A stretch of 64,000 nucleotides of DNA, taken from Chitinophagaceae bacterium UBA4407. GTDB lineage: Bacteria > Bacteroidota > Bacteroidia > Chitinophagales > Chitinophagaceae. The position numbers were made by a program, and so were the translations under genes. The notes below the pieces were generated by a model. The model worked only from the letters and a program-made list of their open reading frames with translations, was not told where the DNA came from and ran no database searches. Positions within the stretch are counted from its first letter, which is position 1. Every line of letters begins with the position of its first letter. This document shows positions 8,477 through 17,701 of this stretch, in pieces. Location of the stretch: NCBI GenBank assembly GCA_002390845.1, contig DGQT01000088.1, positions 1 through 64,000 on the forward strand, written 5' to 3'.

Positions 8477-8596
8477 ATGCGACAAAAAGAACAGGCTCCC
8501 TTATTTAAAAAATGGCGCTACTGGTATATATTGCTGGTGGCTGTATTGCTTGGGCTAATTATTTTCTTTACCTGGCTTACTAAATATTTTTCATGA
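8477..8596 (+). CDS. 39-aa membrane ORF coupled to the sodium:solute symporter
   Basis: ATG at 8477 to TGA at 8594-8596 encodes 39 residues: a basic/aromatic N-terminus (MRQKEQAPLFKKWRYWY), one hydrophobic helix (ILLVAVLLGLIIFFTWL) and a short TKYFS tail. Its stop overlaps the symporter ATG in an ATGA, the standard arrangement for translational coupling. Other SSS transporters are preceded by short membrane partners (DUF485/YjcH before ActP, DUF997/YhdT before PanF). By analogy this may be a small subunit or assembly helper. It is not recognisably one of those families. Confidence 0.65.
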   Translation: MRQKEQAPLFKKWRYWYILLVAVLLGLIIFFTWLTKYFS

Positions 8597-10335
8597 GCAG
8601 TATCGACTGGATAGTACTTGTGGTTACGCTTGCATGTATTGTTGCGTATGGCTTGTATAAAAGCCGTACCAGCAAAAATCTGGAAGGATATTTTTTAAGC
8701 AACCGCAGTATGCCCTGGCATTTGGTGTTGCTGAGTATTATGGGTACGCAGGCCAGCGCCATTACTTTTCTTTCTGCACCCGGCCAGGCATTTACTGATG
8801 GTATGCGTTTCGTTCAGTATTATTTTGGTTTGCCATTGGCTATGATCGTTATCAGCGTAAGTTTTGTACCGCTTTTTAAAAAGCTGAAAGTATTTACCGC
8901 ATACGAATTTCTTGAGCAACGTTTCGATGTAAAAACAAGAACATTTACCTCAGCGCTGTTTTTATTATCGCGTGGTTTTTCTACGGGCATCAGCATTTAT
9001 GCACCTTCTATTATTTTATCATCATTGCTTGGCTGGGATATTTTCTGGACCAATATCATCATGGGCGGAATACTGATCATTTATACCGTAACCGGCGGCG
9101 CAAAAGCGGTGGCTTATACGCAGCAACTGCAACTGGCCATTATTTTTTCAGCGATGTTTATTGCGGGTTATTTTATTGTTCATAACCTGCCTGCCAATGT
9201 AAGTTTTTCAGATGCTCTAAAAGTAAGTGGCGCATCAGGAAAGTTAAATGTAATTACCACCGGCATAACAGATAAGGGCTTCGACTGGAAAGATAAATAC
9301 AACCTGATCAGCGGATTGGTTGGTGGATTTTTTTTATCGCTCTCTTATTTTGGAACCGATCAAAGCCAGGTGGGGCGCTATCTTACAGCAAAAGATGTAA
9401 CCGAAAGCCGCATAGGTTTATTAATGAACGGACTTGTAAAAGTGCCCATGCAATTTTTAATTTTATTGCTTGGCGCATTGCTGTTTACCTATTATCAATT
9501 TAATACCGGACCGGTATTCTTCAATAAAGCGGTAAGTGAAAAAGTGTACACTTCGGCTTATGGCGACAGTTTAAAAACAGTACAGAAAAACTATGACATT
9601 GCTTCTGCAAAACAAACTGTAATAGCTAATCAATATGTAGATGCATTGCACAACAACAGCACCAACATTGAACAGTTTAAAGACAGCCTGCAACAAAACA
9701 ATACACAGATCGGCAGTTTGCGCACGCAGTACAAAACTTATCTCAAAAAAGCCGACAGCGGCACGGATACCAACGACACCAATTATATCTTTATCCGTTT
9801 TGTGGTAGATAACCTTCCTGTTGGTTTGGTGGGTTTACTCATTGCAATAATTTTCCTTGCTTCCTGGGGTTCTATTGCCGCGGCGTTAAATTCACTGGCA
9901 TCCTGCACCATGATCGATTTTTATCTGCGCTTTAAAAAGCATAAAGTTCACCCAAATAAAAAAGATGTGGAAGACTTGAAGAAATATAAACAGTCAAGAT
10001 GGGCCACATTTGGGTGGGGTGTTTTTTGTATTGTGGTTGCACAGTACAGCAGCAGACTGGGTAGTTTAATTGAAGCGGTAAATATTTTTGGATCCTTGTT
10101 TTATGGCGTTATACTCGGTATTTTCTTAGTGGCTTTTTATATGAAAAGGATCAATGGTAATGCGGTTTTCTGGGGTGCTGTTATTGGCGAACTCATTGTT
10201 GTACTGTTGTTTATTTTAGACAATAACGGAACCATTGGCCTTGGATTTTTATGGTTGAATGTGGCCGGCGCCTTGGCGGTGGTTGTTTTAAGCTGGCTTG
10301 CAGATAAATTGATCCCTAAAAAGCAGGCAGTATAA
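8593..10335 (+). CDS. Sodium:solute symporter (SSS family)
   Basis: A 580-aa integral membrane transporter of the SSS/SLC5 fold. The N-terminal [24 protein letters not shown] segment and the [17 protein letters not shown] block are typical of the family's first helices. About 13 hydrophobic helices are visible. An Asn/Gln-rich polar insertion (about residues 310-395, including [15 protein letters not shown]) sits between membrane segments and is long for the family. Transport would be sodium-coupled; the substrate (sugar, sialic acid, nucleoside or other) cannot be told. Coupled by a 4-bp overlap to the 39-aa ORF upstream. Confidence 0.9.
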   Translation: MSSIDWIVLVVTLACIVAYGLYKSRTSKNLEGYFLSNRSMPWHLVLLSIMGTQASAITFLSAPGQAFTDGMRFVQYYFGLPLAMIVISVSFVPLFKKLKVFTAYEFLEQRFDVKTRTFTSALFLLSRGFSTGISIYAPSIILSSLLGWDIFWTNIIMGGILIIYTVTGGAKAVAYTQQLQLAIIFSAMFIAGYFIVHNLPANVSFSDALKVSGASGKLNVITTGITDKGFDWKDKYNLISGLVGGFFLSLSYFGTDQSQVGRYLTAKDVTESRIGLLMNGLVKVPMQFLILLLGALLFTYYQFNTGPVFFNKAVSEKVYTSAYGDSLKTVQKNYDIASAKQTVIANQYVDALHNNSTNIEQFKDSLQQNNTQIGSLRTQYKTYLKKADSGTDTNDTNYIFIRFVVDNLPVGLVGLLIAIIFLASWGSIAAALNSLASCTMIDFYLRFKKHKVHPNKKDVEDLKKYKQSRWATFGWGVFCIVVAQYSSRLGSLIEAVNIFGSLFYGVILGIFLVAFYMKRINGNAVFWGAVIGELIVVLLFILDNNGTIGLGFLWLNVAGALAVVVLSWLADKLIPKKQAV

Positions 10336-10352
10336 ATTTGATATTGAGTACT

Positions 10353-10382
10353 TTTACACCTGCACATTTTACACTACGTTTG
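10353..10382 (+). promoter_or_regulatory. Predicted promoter for sucB
   Basis: TACGTTTG at 10375-10382 matches the Bacteroidota -7 box TAnnTTTG, with a weak -33 TTT at 10353-10355 (19-bp spacing). It would give a leader of only about 14 nt before the ATG at 10403. Confidence 0.45.
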
Positions 10383-10402
10383 CACACTCAAATAAACAGG
10401 TT

Positions 10403-11644
10403 ATGATCGAAATAAAAGTTCCGGCAATAGGTGAATCCATTACTGAAGTTACCCTGTTGAAATGGACAAAAAAAGACGGCGAATATGTTGACCGTGACGA
10501 AGTGATCGCCGAACTGGAAAGCGAAAAAGCAACGTTTGAAGTGAACGCTGAACAAGCCGGTTCTCTTAAAAGGATTGCGCAGGAAGGTGATACTTTGCTC
10601 ATTGGCTCTGTGCTGGCACATATTGATGAAACGGCTACAAAGCCTGAAGCCGCAGCACCTGTTTCTGCCGCACCGGTTGCAGAAATTAAGAAAGTTGAAC
10701 CGGTTAAACCAGAAGCGGTAGCAAGCACTGCTGCGGTTCTATCCGTTCCAAACGATATTAAAGCAACACCCGTTGCTTCTGCAATTATCGCCGATAAAAA
10801 AGTTGATCCTACCACCATTACGCCTTCTGGCTTTGGCGGTAAGATCATGAAGAACGATGTAATGGAAGCAATTGCGCATCCGGGTAAAAAAGCATTTGCC
10901 GGACAGGAATTATTTACCCGCAATGTGCGCCAGGAAAAAATGAGCAACCTGCGCAAAACCATCAGCCGCCGTTTGGTGGAAGCAAAAAATACTACCGCGA
11001 TGCTCACCACTTTTAACGAAGTGGACATGACCCGCATCATGGACATACGCAAAACCTACAAAGACAAGTTCAAAGAATCGCATGGTGTAAACCTCGGTTT
11101 TATGAGCTTCTTCGCAAAGGCCTGCGCCATTGCATTAAGCGAGTGGCCCGCGGTAAATGCGTACATAGATGGCGATCAATTGGTGTATCATGACTATGCC
11201 GATATTAGCATCGCAGTTAGCACGCCACGCGGTTTAACTGTGCCGGTAATGCGCAATGTAGAAAGCATGAGCATGGCCGATGTGGAACGAAAAGTTGTAG
11301 AACTCGCTGGAAAAGCAAGAGATAACAAGCTGACAATGGAAGAACTCCAAGGCGGAACTTTCACCATAACCAATGGCGGTGTATTTGGCAGTTTATTAAG
11401 TACACCCATAATCAATATTCCGCAGAGCGGCATATTGGGTATGCACAAAATACAGGAGCGCCCAATGGCCATCAACGGGCAGGTTGTTATACGGCCCATG
11501 ATGTACCTCGCACTCAGTTACGACCACCGCGTAGTTGACGGCAGGGAAAGTGTAAGCTTCCTTGTTCGTGTAAAAGAATTGCTCGAAAGCCCCGAACTTT
11601 TACTCATCGGCAAAGACCCTGTAAAGAGTTTGCTGGAACTGTAA
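10403..11644 (+). CDS. sucB: 2-oxoglutarate dehydrogenase E2, dihydrolipoyl succinyltransferase
   Basis: The 413-aa E2 subunit transfers succinyl groups to CoA in the TCA cycle. Domains in order: a lipoyl domain (1-76) with the lipoyl Lys in ESEKATFEV (K42); an Ala/Pro/Lys/Val linker; the peripheral E3-binding domain (about 112-148, [16 protein letters not shown]); and the catalytic acyltransferase domain ending in [12 protein letters not shown], with His375 and Asp379 as the active-site pair. The single lipoyl domain and sequence favour SucB over pyruvate or branched-chain E2. The partner sucA is not in the adjacent sequence. A terminator follows 26 bp downstream. Confidence 0.9.
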   Translation: MIEIKVPAIGESITEVTLLKWTKKDGEYVDRDEVIAELESEKATFEVNAEQAGSLKRIAQEGDTLLIGSVLAHIDETATKPEAAAPVSAAPVAEIKKVEPVKPEAVASTAAVLSVPNDIKATPVASAIIADKKVDPTTITPSGFGGKIMKNDVMEAIAHPGKKAFAGQELFTRNVRQEKMSNLRKTISRRLVEAKNTTAMLTTFNEVDMTRIMDIRKTYKDKFKESHGVNLGFMSFFAKACAIALSEWPAVNAYIDGDQLVYHDYADISIAVSTPRGLTVPVMRNVESMSMADVERKVVELAGKARDNKLTMEELQGGTFTITNGGVFGSLLSTPIINIPQSGILGMHKIQERPMAINGQVVIRPMMYLALSYDHRVVDGRESVSFLVRVKELLESPELLLIGKDPVKSLLEL

Positions 11645-11670
11645 TTTTCTATAATTCGTTTATAAATTTC

Positions 11671-11700
11671 AAGCCCGTTTTACAGCGGGCTTTTTGTTTT
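11671..11700 (+). terminator. Rho-independent terminator of sucB
   Basis: AAGCCCG / CGGGCTT stem with an 8-nt loop followed by a T-rich tail (11671-11700). The T-tract runs directly into the outer end of repeat arm 7. Confidence 0.85.
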
Positions 11701-11755
11701 TGTACCCGGCGGAAGAAGGAATTCTATTGAGCATTGTTGCATCGCACTCTTGTAC
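11697..11755 (-). repeat. Intergenic GCGACGC repeat arm 7
   Basis: Outer end TTTTGTACCCGGC, variable part GAAGAAGGAATTCTATTGAG, and a one-base variant core TTGCATCGCACTCTTGTAC. It closely matches arm 10 at 15416 over its whole length, and both abut a terminator. Left arm of the pair that encloses the VOC gene. Confidence 0.85.
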
Positions 11756-11907
11756 GGTTGGATTGGAAATTGAGCTTTCATCGAAGCGCAGATTTGAGCG
11801 AATAAATGTTTATAAAAATTATCCAGGAGATACTGAAACAAGTTTAGCATTACGGTTTTAATTATTTTCTAATACCAAATCAGCACATCACCAAGTTATC
11901 AAATTAT

Positions 11908-12336
11908 TCAGTTTTCCCCCTCCGGCCAGTGGAAGCAAATTTCAAACCCATCAGGGTCTTTGAAGTTAATGGCTTTCCAGCCATAACCTGTTATGGAAGG
12001 TTCTTTTAAATCGACACCACTATTGTGAAGACATTTGTACGCTGCATCAATATCGGGACAGCCAAAATATAGTGTGGTGTCAGCATGCGCTGCAATACGC
12101 AACTGGTCAGGGTTTGCGGGGCGGTGCTCTTTTTCGTAGGCGGTGTTGAGCATTAGTTCTATCTTATTCAGTTCAAGCAAAACCCAGTCAACATCATCGC
12201 CTTCGCCGGATGACTGAACAACTTTAAAACCTAAAATATCACGATAAAATTTTAATGAGGTGGGCATATCGAAAACCTGTATCAATGGTGCCATACCCTG
12301 AAGGTCAATTTTCAAAATATCATTTTGTTTATCCAT
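11908..12336 (-). CDS. VOC family (glyoxalase/bleomycin-resistance-like) protein
   Basis: A 142-aa protein of two beta-alpha-beta-beta-beta modules typical of the vicinal oxygen chelate superfamily. Module 1 is IQVFDMPTSLKFYRDILGFKVV (about 19-40); module 2 is TLYFGCPDIDAAYKCLHNSG, ending GWKAINFKDPDGFEICF (about 117-135), the classic metal-site strand with the ligand Glu. Members isomerise, epimerise or bind electrophilic metabolites or drugs; the substrate is not predictable. The gene sits alone on the minus strand between repeat arms 7 and 8, as one of five single-gene cargoes of inverted pairs. Confidence 0.85.
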   Translation of the reverse strand: MDKQNDILKIDLQGMAPLIQVFDMPTSLKFYRDILGFKVVQSSGEGDDVDWVLLELNKIELMLNTAYEKEHRPANPDQLRIAAHADTTLYFGCPDIDAAYKCLHNSGVDLKEPSITGYGWKAINFKDPDGFEICFHWPEGEN

Positions 12337-12429
12337 TACAATGCATTTTCAACTCTGTGGTTCTTTACTCTGTGGTTAAATGCTCCGCTTCAATCTACTC
12401 TGCGGTAAAAGCTCAATAAAATTACAAAA

Positions 12430-12486
12430 GTACAAGGGTGCGACGCAAGGTACGATGCCATAAAAATGTACTGCCTGGCTCAAAAA
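12430..12486 (+). repeat. Intergenic GCGACGC repeat arm 8
   Basis: GTACAAGGGTGCGACGCAA core and TGCCTGGCTCAAAAA outer end. The preceding 40 bp (CGCTTCAATCTACTCTGCGG, then TAAAAGCTCAATAAAATTAC) is one of the best copies of the inner arm. Right arm of the VOC-containing pair. Confidence 0.9.
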
Positions 12487-12645
12487 TTTTCTACTTCAAA
12501 ATTTGGATTAAATACCACGCAATTATGCAGCAGATACTAAACAGGCTTCGATAAAAAGACCGGTACTTATTTGCAGCATTCATCCTGCCTGTTGCTTAAT
12601 TTAATTTTTCAATTGGCAGGCAGATAAGCGGGCTGGTTTGGGCTA

Positions 12646-13629
12646 TTACAATTTGGATTTAAACCATTCTATTGCGATATCACTTGCTTCGTTCAGTTTT
12701 TCCATGTATGGAGAAAAATGATTGCCCTCCAGGTAAATAAGCTTCTTTGGGTTCGATGCCTTATTATAGGTTTCTGTTATTAAAGATTCTGGTATCATTT
12801 CATCATTCCTGGCAACAATAAATAGCTTTGGTATGGTGTCTATATTGGTAACAAATGAACCAGGTTCGTATTCTAATTGCATTTCCAGGCTCTTTAATGT
12901 TACTGTGTTTTTATAATCCGGAGCATTAATCCTAAAGCTTTCCACAAATCTTACTGCATTCGCACTCGTGATAGCGCTGAACTTATTTGGATCGCTGGAC
13001 ACAACGGGGATTAAAGCAGGTTTACCACCTTGTACACGGGAAAGCCTGTCTGCATTGAATTGCTGCGTAAGAAAGTTAATTGTTTTTGGTGGCATGTTTT
13101 TAACATAGAATGATCCGCTGATAAAGGGAGTCATCGCAACAATACATTTTACTCTTTTATCAAGTGCGCTTGCTACGATTACGTGACCGCCAGAATAACT
13201 GCCTCCCCATAAACCAATCCTTTTGGAGTCAACATCTTCCAATGCTGCTAAATAAGAAATGCCATCTCTGTATGCCTGTACCTGAAGCCATGGATCAGCC
13301 TCCTGCCTGTTGATGCCCTCGCTTTCGCCGAAATTAGGATAGTCGAAAAGTAAAACCACAAAACCTGCTTTCGAAAAATTCTCAGCATAAGATTGATAGT
13401 TACATTCTTTAATGCCGGAAAATCCAGGAGCCATAACAATAGCTGGCAACTTTTTATTTTCAGAATGGCTGGGTTTAAACAACCATCCCTTTAAAATATA
13501 ATTGTTAGAATAATAGGAAACATTGGTTCTCATTGAACCTGAATCCTGGTATTGCGGCACTGAAAAACAATAATTACTTTTAACCAGTAGTAAGGTGAAA
13601 ACAAAATGAAATATTACTGCCCTCATCAT
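12646..13629 (-). CDS. Secreted alpha/beta hydrolase
   Basis: A 327-aa protein with an N-terminal signal-like hydrophobic segment (AVIFHFVFTLLLVKSNYCF). The alpha/beta-hydrolase fold shows the oxyanion strand PAIVMAPGFSG (about 62-72), YPNFGESEG, and the nucleophile elbow GLWGGSYSGGH with Ser144 in a GxSYxG context. An Asp after a late strand (FIVARNDEMIPESL) and His in EGNHFSPY complete the triad. It resembles dienelactone-hydrolase or S15-like esterases/peptidases; substrate unknown. It is monocistronic on the minus strand, with repeat arms outside both ends. Confidence 0.82.
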   Translation of the reverse strand: MMRAVIFHFVFTLLLVKSNYCFSVPQYQDSGSMRTNVSYYSNNYILKGWLFKPSHSENKKLPAIVMAPGFSGIKECNYQSYAENFSKAGFVVLLFDYPNFGESEGINRQEADPWLQVQAYRDGISYLAALEDVDSKRIGLWGGSYSGGHVIVASALDKRVKCIVAMTPFISGSFYVKNMPPKTINFLTQQFNADRLSRVQGGKPALIPVVSSDPNKFSAITSANAVRFVESFRINAPDYKNTVTLKSLEMQLEYEPGSFVTNIDTIPKLFIVARNDEMIPESLITETYNKASNPKKLIYLEGNHFSPYMEKLNEASDIAIEWFKSKL

Positions 13630-13716
13630 TTAAATTTTGATGGAAGATAATTCTTTATACACTGTGAAACAACCAAGCAATCTTCGCTGCGGTAAAAGTT
13701 CAATAAAATTACTAAA

Positions 13717-13772
13717 GTACAGGTGTGCGACGCAAGTAAAGTTTCATCCTTATTCCTAAGCCGGGCTCAAAA
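13717..13772 (+). repeat. Intergenic GCGACGC repeat arm 9
   Basis: GTACAGGTGTGCGACGCAA core and AAGCCGGGCTCAAAA outer end, with a good inner arm (CTTCGCTGCGGTAAAAGTTC). From the core to the outer end it is nearly identical to arm 11, 1.9 kb away, including the normally variable stretch TCATCCTTATTCCTAAG. Confidence 0.9.
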
Positions 13773-13868
13773 TGCTATTTCAATTATTCATCAATAATTA
13801 AAATTATTATCTACCTTAATTTATAATATTGCAATCAATTCTATTAGTTCACCAACCTAACTTTCTTT

Positions 13869-15359
13869 ATGAAGAAGTCTTTACTTGTTGTTATTGCCTG
13901 CGTTGCTTTTTATGGAGCCGCTCTTTCGCAAACAACAGATTCTATGTTTTCAGAAACACGAACAAACGGTGTTTGGCAAAAAAACAGCCTGGATATTATT
14001 AGCCGGGATGCATCTTGTTCTATAATATCGCTGCTATCGCTATTGTGGGATGAAAGTTCACACAAATGGGTTAATTCTGCGCTTTCTTCCTATTCTTATA
14101 ATGGTTCTGAAACCCCTTCTAAAGTATTGTATCAGGTTTGGGATGCGACAAATAATGTGTGGGTAAACGTTTCACTATTTATTACGCCCAGCTACACGGC
14201 AACTAAAAAATCCTTTATATCTCAGTACTGGGATGCCTCTTCAAACACATGGGTTAATAGTTATAAAATAACCGAAAATCTGGATGGGGAAGGCAGAACA
14301 ATTTCAAGTGAGTTTGATCTTTATTCGGGTACTGAGTGGCAAAAGGTTCAAAGAAGCCTTTTATCTTACAATACAGATAACCATGTTTCCAAATCAATAT
14401 TTCAGCTTTGGGGTGGTTCCGATTGGGTAAATAATGGTAAAACTACTTACGACTACACAGGGAAAGGAATTTCTTACGACTACCTGTGGGATAATGGCAA
14501 TAGCGTTTGGACGATATTCAGAAGAACGTATAATGCTTATCTTAGCAATACGGCGTTACCTGAAAAGTCTCTTGGCCAGCTTGCCTCGGGCAGTAACTGG
14601 GAGAATGCATTCCGAAGCAATGCCTCGTATAACAATGACAATAATTTGCGTTCCGCTTCTGAGCAGTTTTGGGATGCGGGCACGCAAACATGGATCAACG
14701 CTTTCAGGCTAAACCTTGATTATTATGCCGATGCCTCACAACATCATTACCAGTACGAAAACTGGGATGCCACCACCAATTCATGGGGCTATGGCTACAG
14801 AACTTACAGTACAGATGTATTGTGCCCGCAAAACTTACAAATAGTACCTGTATCAACAATCAATAAAAGGCTGGCTTTATTGTCTCAAAACAGTACCGGC
14901 AAAATACTGCTGAACCGCATGCCTGAAACAAAAGCTCCATCCAACAACAGTATTCAAAAAATATTTAATCCACTTGCCAGTGACGGGAAAAATATAGTTT
15001 ATGATGTTACCGTTAACAACAGCGGCAAAGAATACGCGTATGAGTTGGTACTTTCTGCTGCTTCAAAACCAAAAAGCATCAGCAGCAGCACAACAGAAAA
15101 TGCTGCTACAACAGCGCAGCGCAGTTTTGTAATATCACCGAATCCTGCAAAAAATTATTTCAATATCAATCTTTCTTCATGGAAAAATGCGGGTGATATT
15201 TTGCTGAAACTTTCAGATGTTTCGGGTAATCAAATCATGCAGCAAAAAATGGTTGCAGGCATGCAGCGGGTAAACCTTCCATCTTTGCAAAAAGGGCTTT
15301 ATGTGGTTGTAGTAACATCAGGAAAAGAAATTCATACACAAAAACTTGTGGTTGAGTAG
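13869..15359 (+). CDS. Secreted Trp-repeat protein with T9SS sorting domain
   Basis: A 496-aa protein with signal peptide MKKSLLVVIACVAFYGAALSQ. Residues about 40-310 hold repeated units of about 30 residues built on W-D-x(5-6)-W-x-N (for example QVWDATNNVWVN, QYWDASSNTWVNS, QFWDAGTQTWIN, ENWDATTNSWGY), probably beta-strand repeats. The C-terminal 75 residues (ISPNPAKNYFNINLS...LPSLQKGLYVVVV...HTQKLVVE) are a type A sorting domain for the type IX secretion system. The protein is therefore exported and probably anchored to, or released from, the surface. Ligand unknown. Confidence 0.85.
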   Translation: MKKSLLVVIACVAFYGAALSQTTDSMFSETRTNGVWQKNSLDIISRDASCSIISLLSLLWDESSHKWVNSALSSYSYNGSETPSKVLYQVWDATNNVWVNVSLFITPSYTATKKSFISQYWDASSNTWVNSYKITENLDGEGRTISSEFDLYSGTEWQKVQRSLLSYNTDNHVSKSIFQLWGGSDWVNNGKTTYDYTGKGISYDYLWDNGNSVWTIFRRTYNAYLSNTALPEKSLGQLASGSNWENAFRSNASYNNDNNLRSASEQFWDAGTQTWINAFRLNLDYYADASQHHYQYENWDATTNSWGYGYRTYSTDVLCPQNLQIVPVSTINKRLALLSQNSTGKILLNRMPETKAPSNNSIQKIFNPLASDGKNIVYDVTVNNSGKEYAYELVLSAASKPKSISSSTTENAATTAQRSFVISPNPAKNYFNINLSSWKNAGDILLKLSDVSGNQIMQQKMVAGMQRVNLPSLQKGLYVVVVTSGKEIHTQKLVVE

Positions 15360-15394
15360 CAATCTGCCAGGAATTTGAAATTTTCAAGATATAG

Positions 15395-15422
15395 AAGCCC
15401 GTTTAATTGCGGGCTTTTTTTT
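15395..15422 (+). terminator. Rho-independent terminator of the T9SS protein gene
   Basis: AAGCCCG / CGGGCTT stem with an 8-nt loop and an eight-T tail. As after sucB, the T-tract continues into a repeat arm. Confidence 0.87.
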
Positions 15423-15474
15423 ACCGGGCAGAAGAAGAAATTCTATTGAGCATTGTTGCGTCGCACACTTGTGC
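15416..15474 (-). repeat. Intergenic GCGACGC repeat arm 10
   Basis: Outer end TTTTTTACCGGGC, variable part and core TTGCGTCGCACACTTGTGC. Nearly the same sequence as arm 7, both beginning in a terminator T-tract. Confidence 0.88.
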
Positions 15475-15639
15475 GGTTGGATCATCTGATCAGCTATTCA
15501 AACAACATGGTGCTACGCTTCTATATAAGTCGATACTAAGTAATTGAAAATCAGTAAAAAAATTTGCGACTTATTTCGCCACTTGACGCAACGCCCCTTT
15601 GCCGGGAGACTTAGATAAAAATTCAATAGTATTCTGAAT
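15475..15639. other. Loop region of an empty inverted repeat pair
   Basis: The 480-bp gene-free stretch 15360-15839 is occupied by the terminator, arms 10 and 11 and this roughly 165-bp loop. The loop has no ORF; it contains degraded inner-arm-like sequence (ATAAAAATTCAATAG just before arm 11). Confidence 0.6.
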
Positions 15640-15696
15640 GTACAAGAGTGCGACGCAAGTAAAGCTTCATCCTTATTCCTAAGCCGGGCTCAAAAA
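15640..15696 (+). repeat. Intergenic GCGACGC repeat arm 11
   Basis: GTACAAGAGTGCGACGCAA core and AAGCCGGGCTCAAAAA outer end. Near-duplicate of arm 9. Confidence 0.9.
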
Positions 15697-15839
15697 CTTA
15701 TATAAGTAGTTAATTCGGTAAAATTTAGGCCAACTTAAATTTTATAAACCGGTATGAATGACTAACAAAAAAATAGGCCCGCCCTGGAAAGAGCTGGCCG
15801 TTGCTAACCTATGAAAAACACCTATTTAAAATAATCTTA

Positions 15840-16268
15840 TTAACTCTTTTGTCTGGGTAATTTCTGTTGCCTGTTTAAAGGTCGTCTTAATTTTTGTCTA
15901 TTCTGCAATTCTTTTTTAAAAAGATCCCTTAATTTTTTTTCCGATACAAAAACCCTGTTTGCACGAGCCTCGCCATTCAGAACTTTTCGAAAATCATCTT
16001 TATACCTCTTTCGAATTTCTACAACCTTCTCTTCAAAAGCAACCTCGTCGTTGATATAATTTTTTCTGGCCAGTTTTATTTCCGCATAATAATTATTGTA
16101 AACTGGCCAAAATTTTTGAGACTCTTCAGGAGTTAAGTTTAACTCCTTTGTCATATATTCTACTTTTACATCCTCAACTTTTTTCGAGCTATTGTCTTCC
16201 TGTTGCTGAGCCATACAAATGTAACCATGTAAAAATAATAAATAAATAATAATAATTCTTTTTTTCAT
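15840..16268 (-). CDS. Spy/CpxP-like periplasmic helical protein
   Basis: A 142-aa protein with a signal peptide (MKKRIIIIYLLFLHGYICMAQ) and a charged, all-helical mature part. The LNLTPEESQKFWPVYNNYYAE segment (about 44-64) resembles the LTxxQ-type motif of Spy/CpxP periplasmic stress proteins, and the C-terminus is strongly basic. It ends a three-gene operon (sigma factor, putative anti-sigma factor, this gene), starting 12 bp after its neighbour. The context suggests it senses or buffers envelope stress and feeds back on the sigma factor. The role is inferred. Confidence 0.72.
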   Translation of the reverse strand: MKKRIIIIYLLFLHGYICMAQQQEDNSSKKVEDVKVEYMTKELNLTPEESQKFWPVYNNYYAEIKLARKNYINDEVAFEEKVVEIRKRYKDDFRKVLNGEARANRVFVSEKKLRDLFKKELQNRQKLRRPLNRQQKLPRQKS

Positions 16269-16280
16269 CTTTAAGCAAAT

Positions 16281-17009
16281 TTAAATCCCTTTAATGGTTT
16301 TTTCACCGGGCTCATCTGACTCATTAAGGTAGCTCTGAATATCATCATCACTCGCACTTTTAAGCATATTCTGCATTTCCTTTTCCTGCTGGTATGAAGC
16401 AGGTATATAATCTCCTGGCGTTTCCTGGTTATCTCTCAGATAATTGATGATATCATCATCTTTAATATCAGCGAGCCTTTGTTCAATACTGGGGTTTTTG
16501 TCCAGGCTTTTAAGATGTTTGTTTACATAGAGAAAAGAAGAAGTAGCAACAATGAAAAGAACTGAAGCTGCAGCTGCGTAGTTTATCCATTTACGCATAT
16601 TGCTTCTTATTGACAGAATCTTTCCGGTGGCAGGCTGTACCTTGCTGACAGGGATTTCCAAAGTTTCAAAATATCTTTCCGGAATTGAATAAACATTTGC
16701 TTTACCAATGGAATTAAGCAACGGTGCAACTTCTTCGAGTTCCAGACAGGTTTCGGTATACCTGCCTGCAGATTCATGCTCCTGAATTTTTTGCATTACC
16801 GAACCTGCCAAATCCTCAAAATAACCATTTGGTATGTTGTAGGGAGATACCGTAATAACTGGAAGTGCTAATGTAACACGGCTAATTATTTCAGTAGAGA
16901 GGGAAGCGAAGTAACCTACAGGAACAGTATATGGGTTACTTCGTTCAAGTTCAGCAACGATCGGACATACCTCCCATAACTCTTTGTATATAATACTTTG
17001 GCTTTTCAT
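16281..17009 (-). CDS. Putative membrane anti-sigma factor with three YF repeats
   Basis: A 242-aa protein with a single membrane helix near residues 143-162 (YAAAASVLFIVATSSFLYV). The part before the helix carries three spaced copies of a [NS]-x-Y-x-[VI]-P-x-x-YF-x-x-L motif (NPYTVPVGYFASL, SPYNIPNGYFEDL, NVYSIPERYFETL); the part after is acidic. Position between an ECF sigma gene and a Spy-like gene is the usual one for a Bacteroidota anti-sigma factor, but it lacks an obvious zinc-binding anti-sigma signature. The function is inferred from context and topology. Confidence 0.6.
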   Translation of the reverse strand: MKSQSIIYKELWEVCPIVAELERSNPYTVPVGYFASLSTEIISRVTLALPVITVSPYNIPNGYFEDLAGSVMQKIQEHESAGRYTETCLELEEVAPLLNSIGKANVYSIPERYFETLEIPVSKVQPATGKILSIRSNMRKWINYAAAASVLFIVATSSFLYVNKHLKSLDKNPSIEQRLADIKDDDIINYLRDNQETPGDYIPASYQQEKEMQNMLKSASDDDIQSYLNESDEPGEKTIKGI

Positions 17010-17053
17010 TTTAATGATTTGTTAGACCATTTATACGGTATAAAGTTTAAAGT

Positions 17054-17611
17054 TTAATTATTTCTAATGTAATCCTCTATTTTCCTGGCAGCATGATGAT
17101 AGCTTGCTTTAAGTGCACCTTCACTTGTTTCCAATATCCGGCTCATTTCCTCGTAAGGCATTTCATCATAGTACCTTAAATTAAAAACTGCACGCTGCTT
17201 TTCAGGTAGCTTTTGAATCGCAAGCTGCAACTTCCATTCAAGCTTATTGGCATCAAAGTTCTTATCCGCTGCAACCTTATTGGAAAGTACAGATTCTACA
17301 TCGTTAAAGCTTACAGATGCCCTCTTCTTAAGTTGCTCAATAAATGTAAGCGATTCGTTTGTGGCTATTCTGTATAACCAGGTATAAAGTTGGCTGTCTT
17401 CTCTAAAATTTTCCAGGCCATTCCAGACTTTTATAAACATATTCTGAAGCACATCATTCGCATCATCATGATCCACTACCATGCGTCTTATATGCCAATA
17501 AAGTTTTTCCTGGTATTTTTTTATAATAGAAGTAAATGCCTTTTCCTTTGTTTCAGGCTTTCTGAATTCATACAACAACTCTTTATCGTCTAATTCCATG
17601 CAGCAGGTCAT
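17054..17611 (-). CDS. ECF-type RNA polymerase sigma factor
   Basis: A 185-aa sigma-70 family protein. Region 2 is visible as KYQEKLYWHIRRMVVDHDDANDVLQNMFIKVW, ending FREDSQLYTWLYRIATNESL. Region 4 is a C-terminal helix-turn-helix (LPEKQRAVFNLRYYDEMPYEEMSRILETSEGALKASYHHA). There is no region 1 or 3, as expected for ECF factors. An alternative start is the internal ATG at 17599 (MELDDKELL). It heads an operon with the putative anti-sigma factor (44-bp gap) and the Spy-like protein, so it probably directs an envelope or metal stress response and its own operon. Confidence 0.9.
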   Translation of the reverse strand: MTCCMELDDKELLYEFRKPETKEKAFTSIIKKYQEKLYWHIRRMVVDHDDANDVLQNMFIKVWNGLENFREDSQLYTWLYRIATNESLTFIEQLKKRASVSFNDVESVLSNKVAADKNFDANKLEWKLQLAIQKLPEKQRAVFNLRYYDEMPYEEMSRILETSEGALKASYHHAARKIEDYIRNN

Positions 17612-17701
17612 TTAATCACATAAAAATAAAAAAACCCACCGTATGGATGAGTTTTTGTTTTATAAGTTTAATGCAGATATGGTTAAGCCCGTGTTACAAC
17701 C

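Noticed and set aside
10369..11052. 227-codon minus-strand open frame
   Set aside because: Antisense to sucB, whose lipoyl and catalytic motifs are clear.
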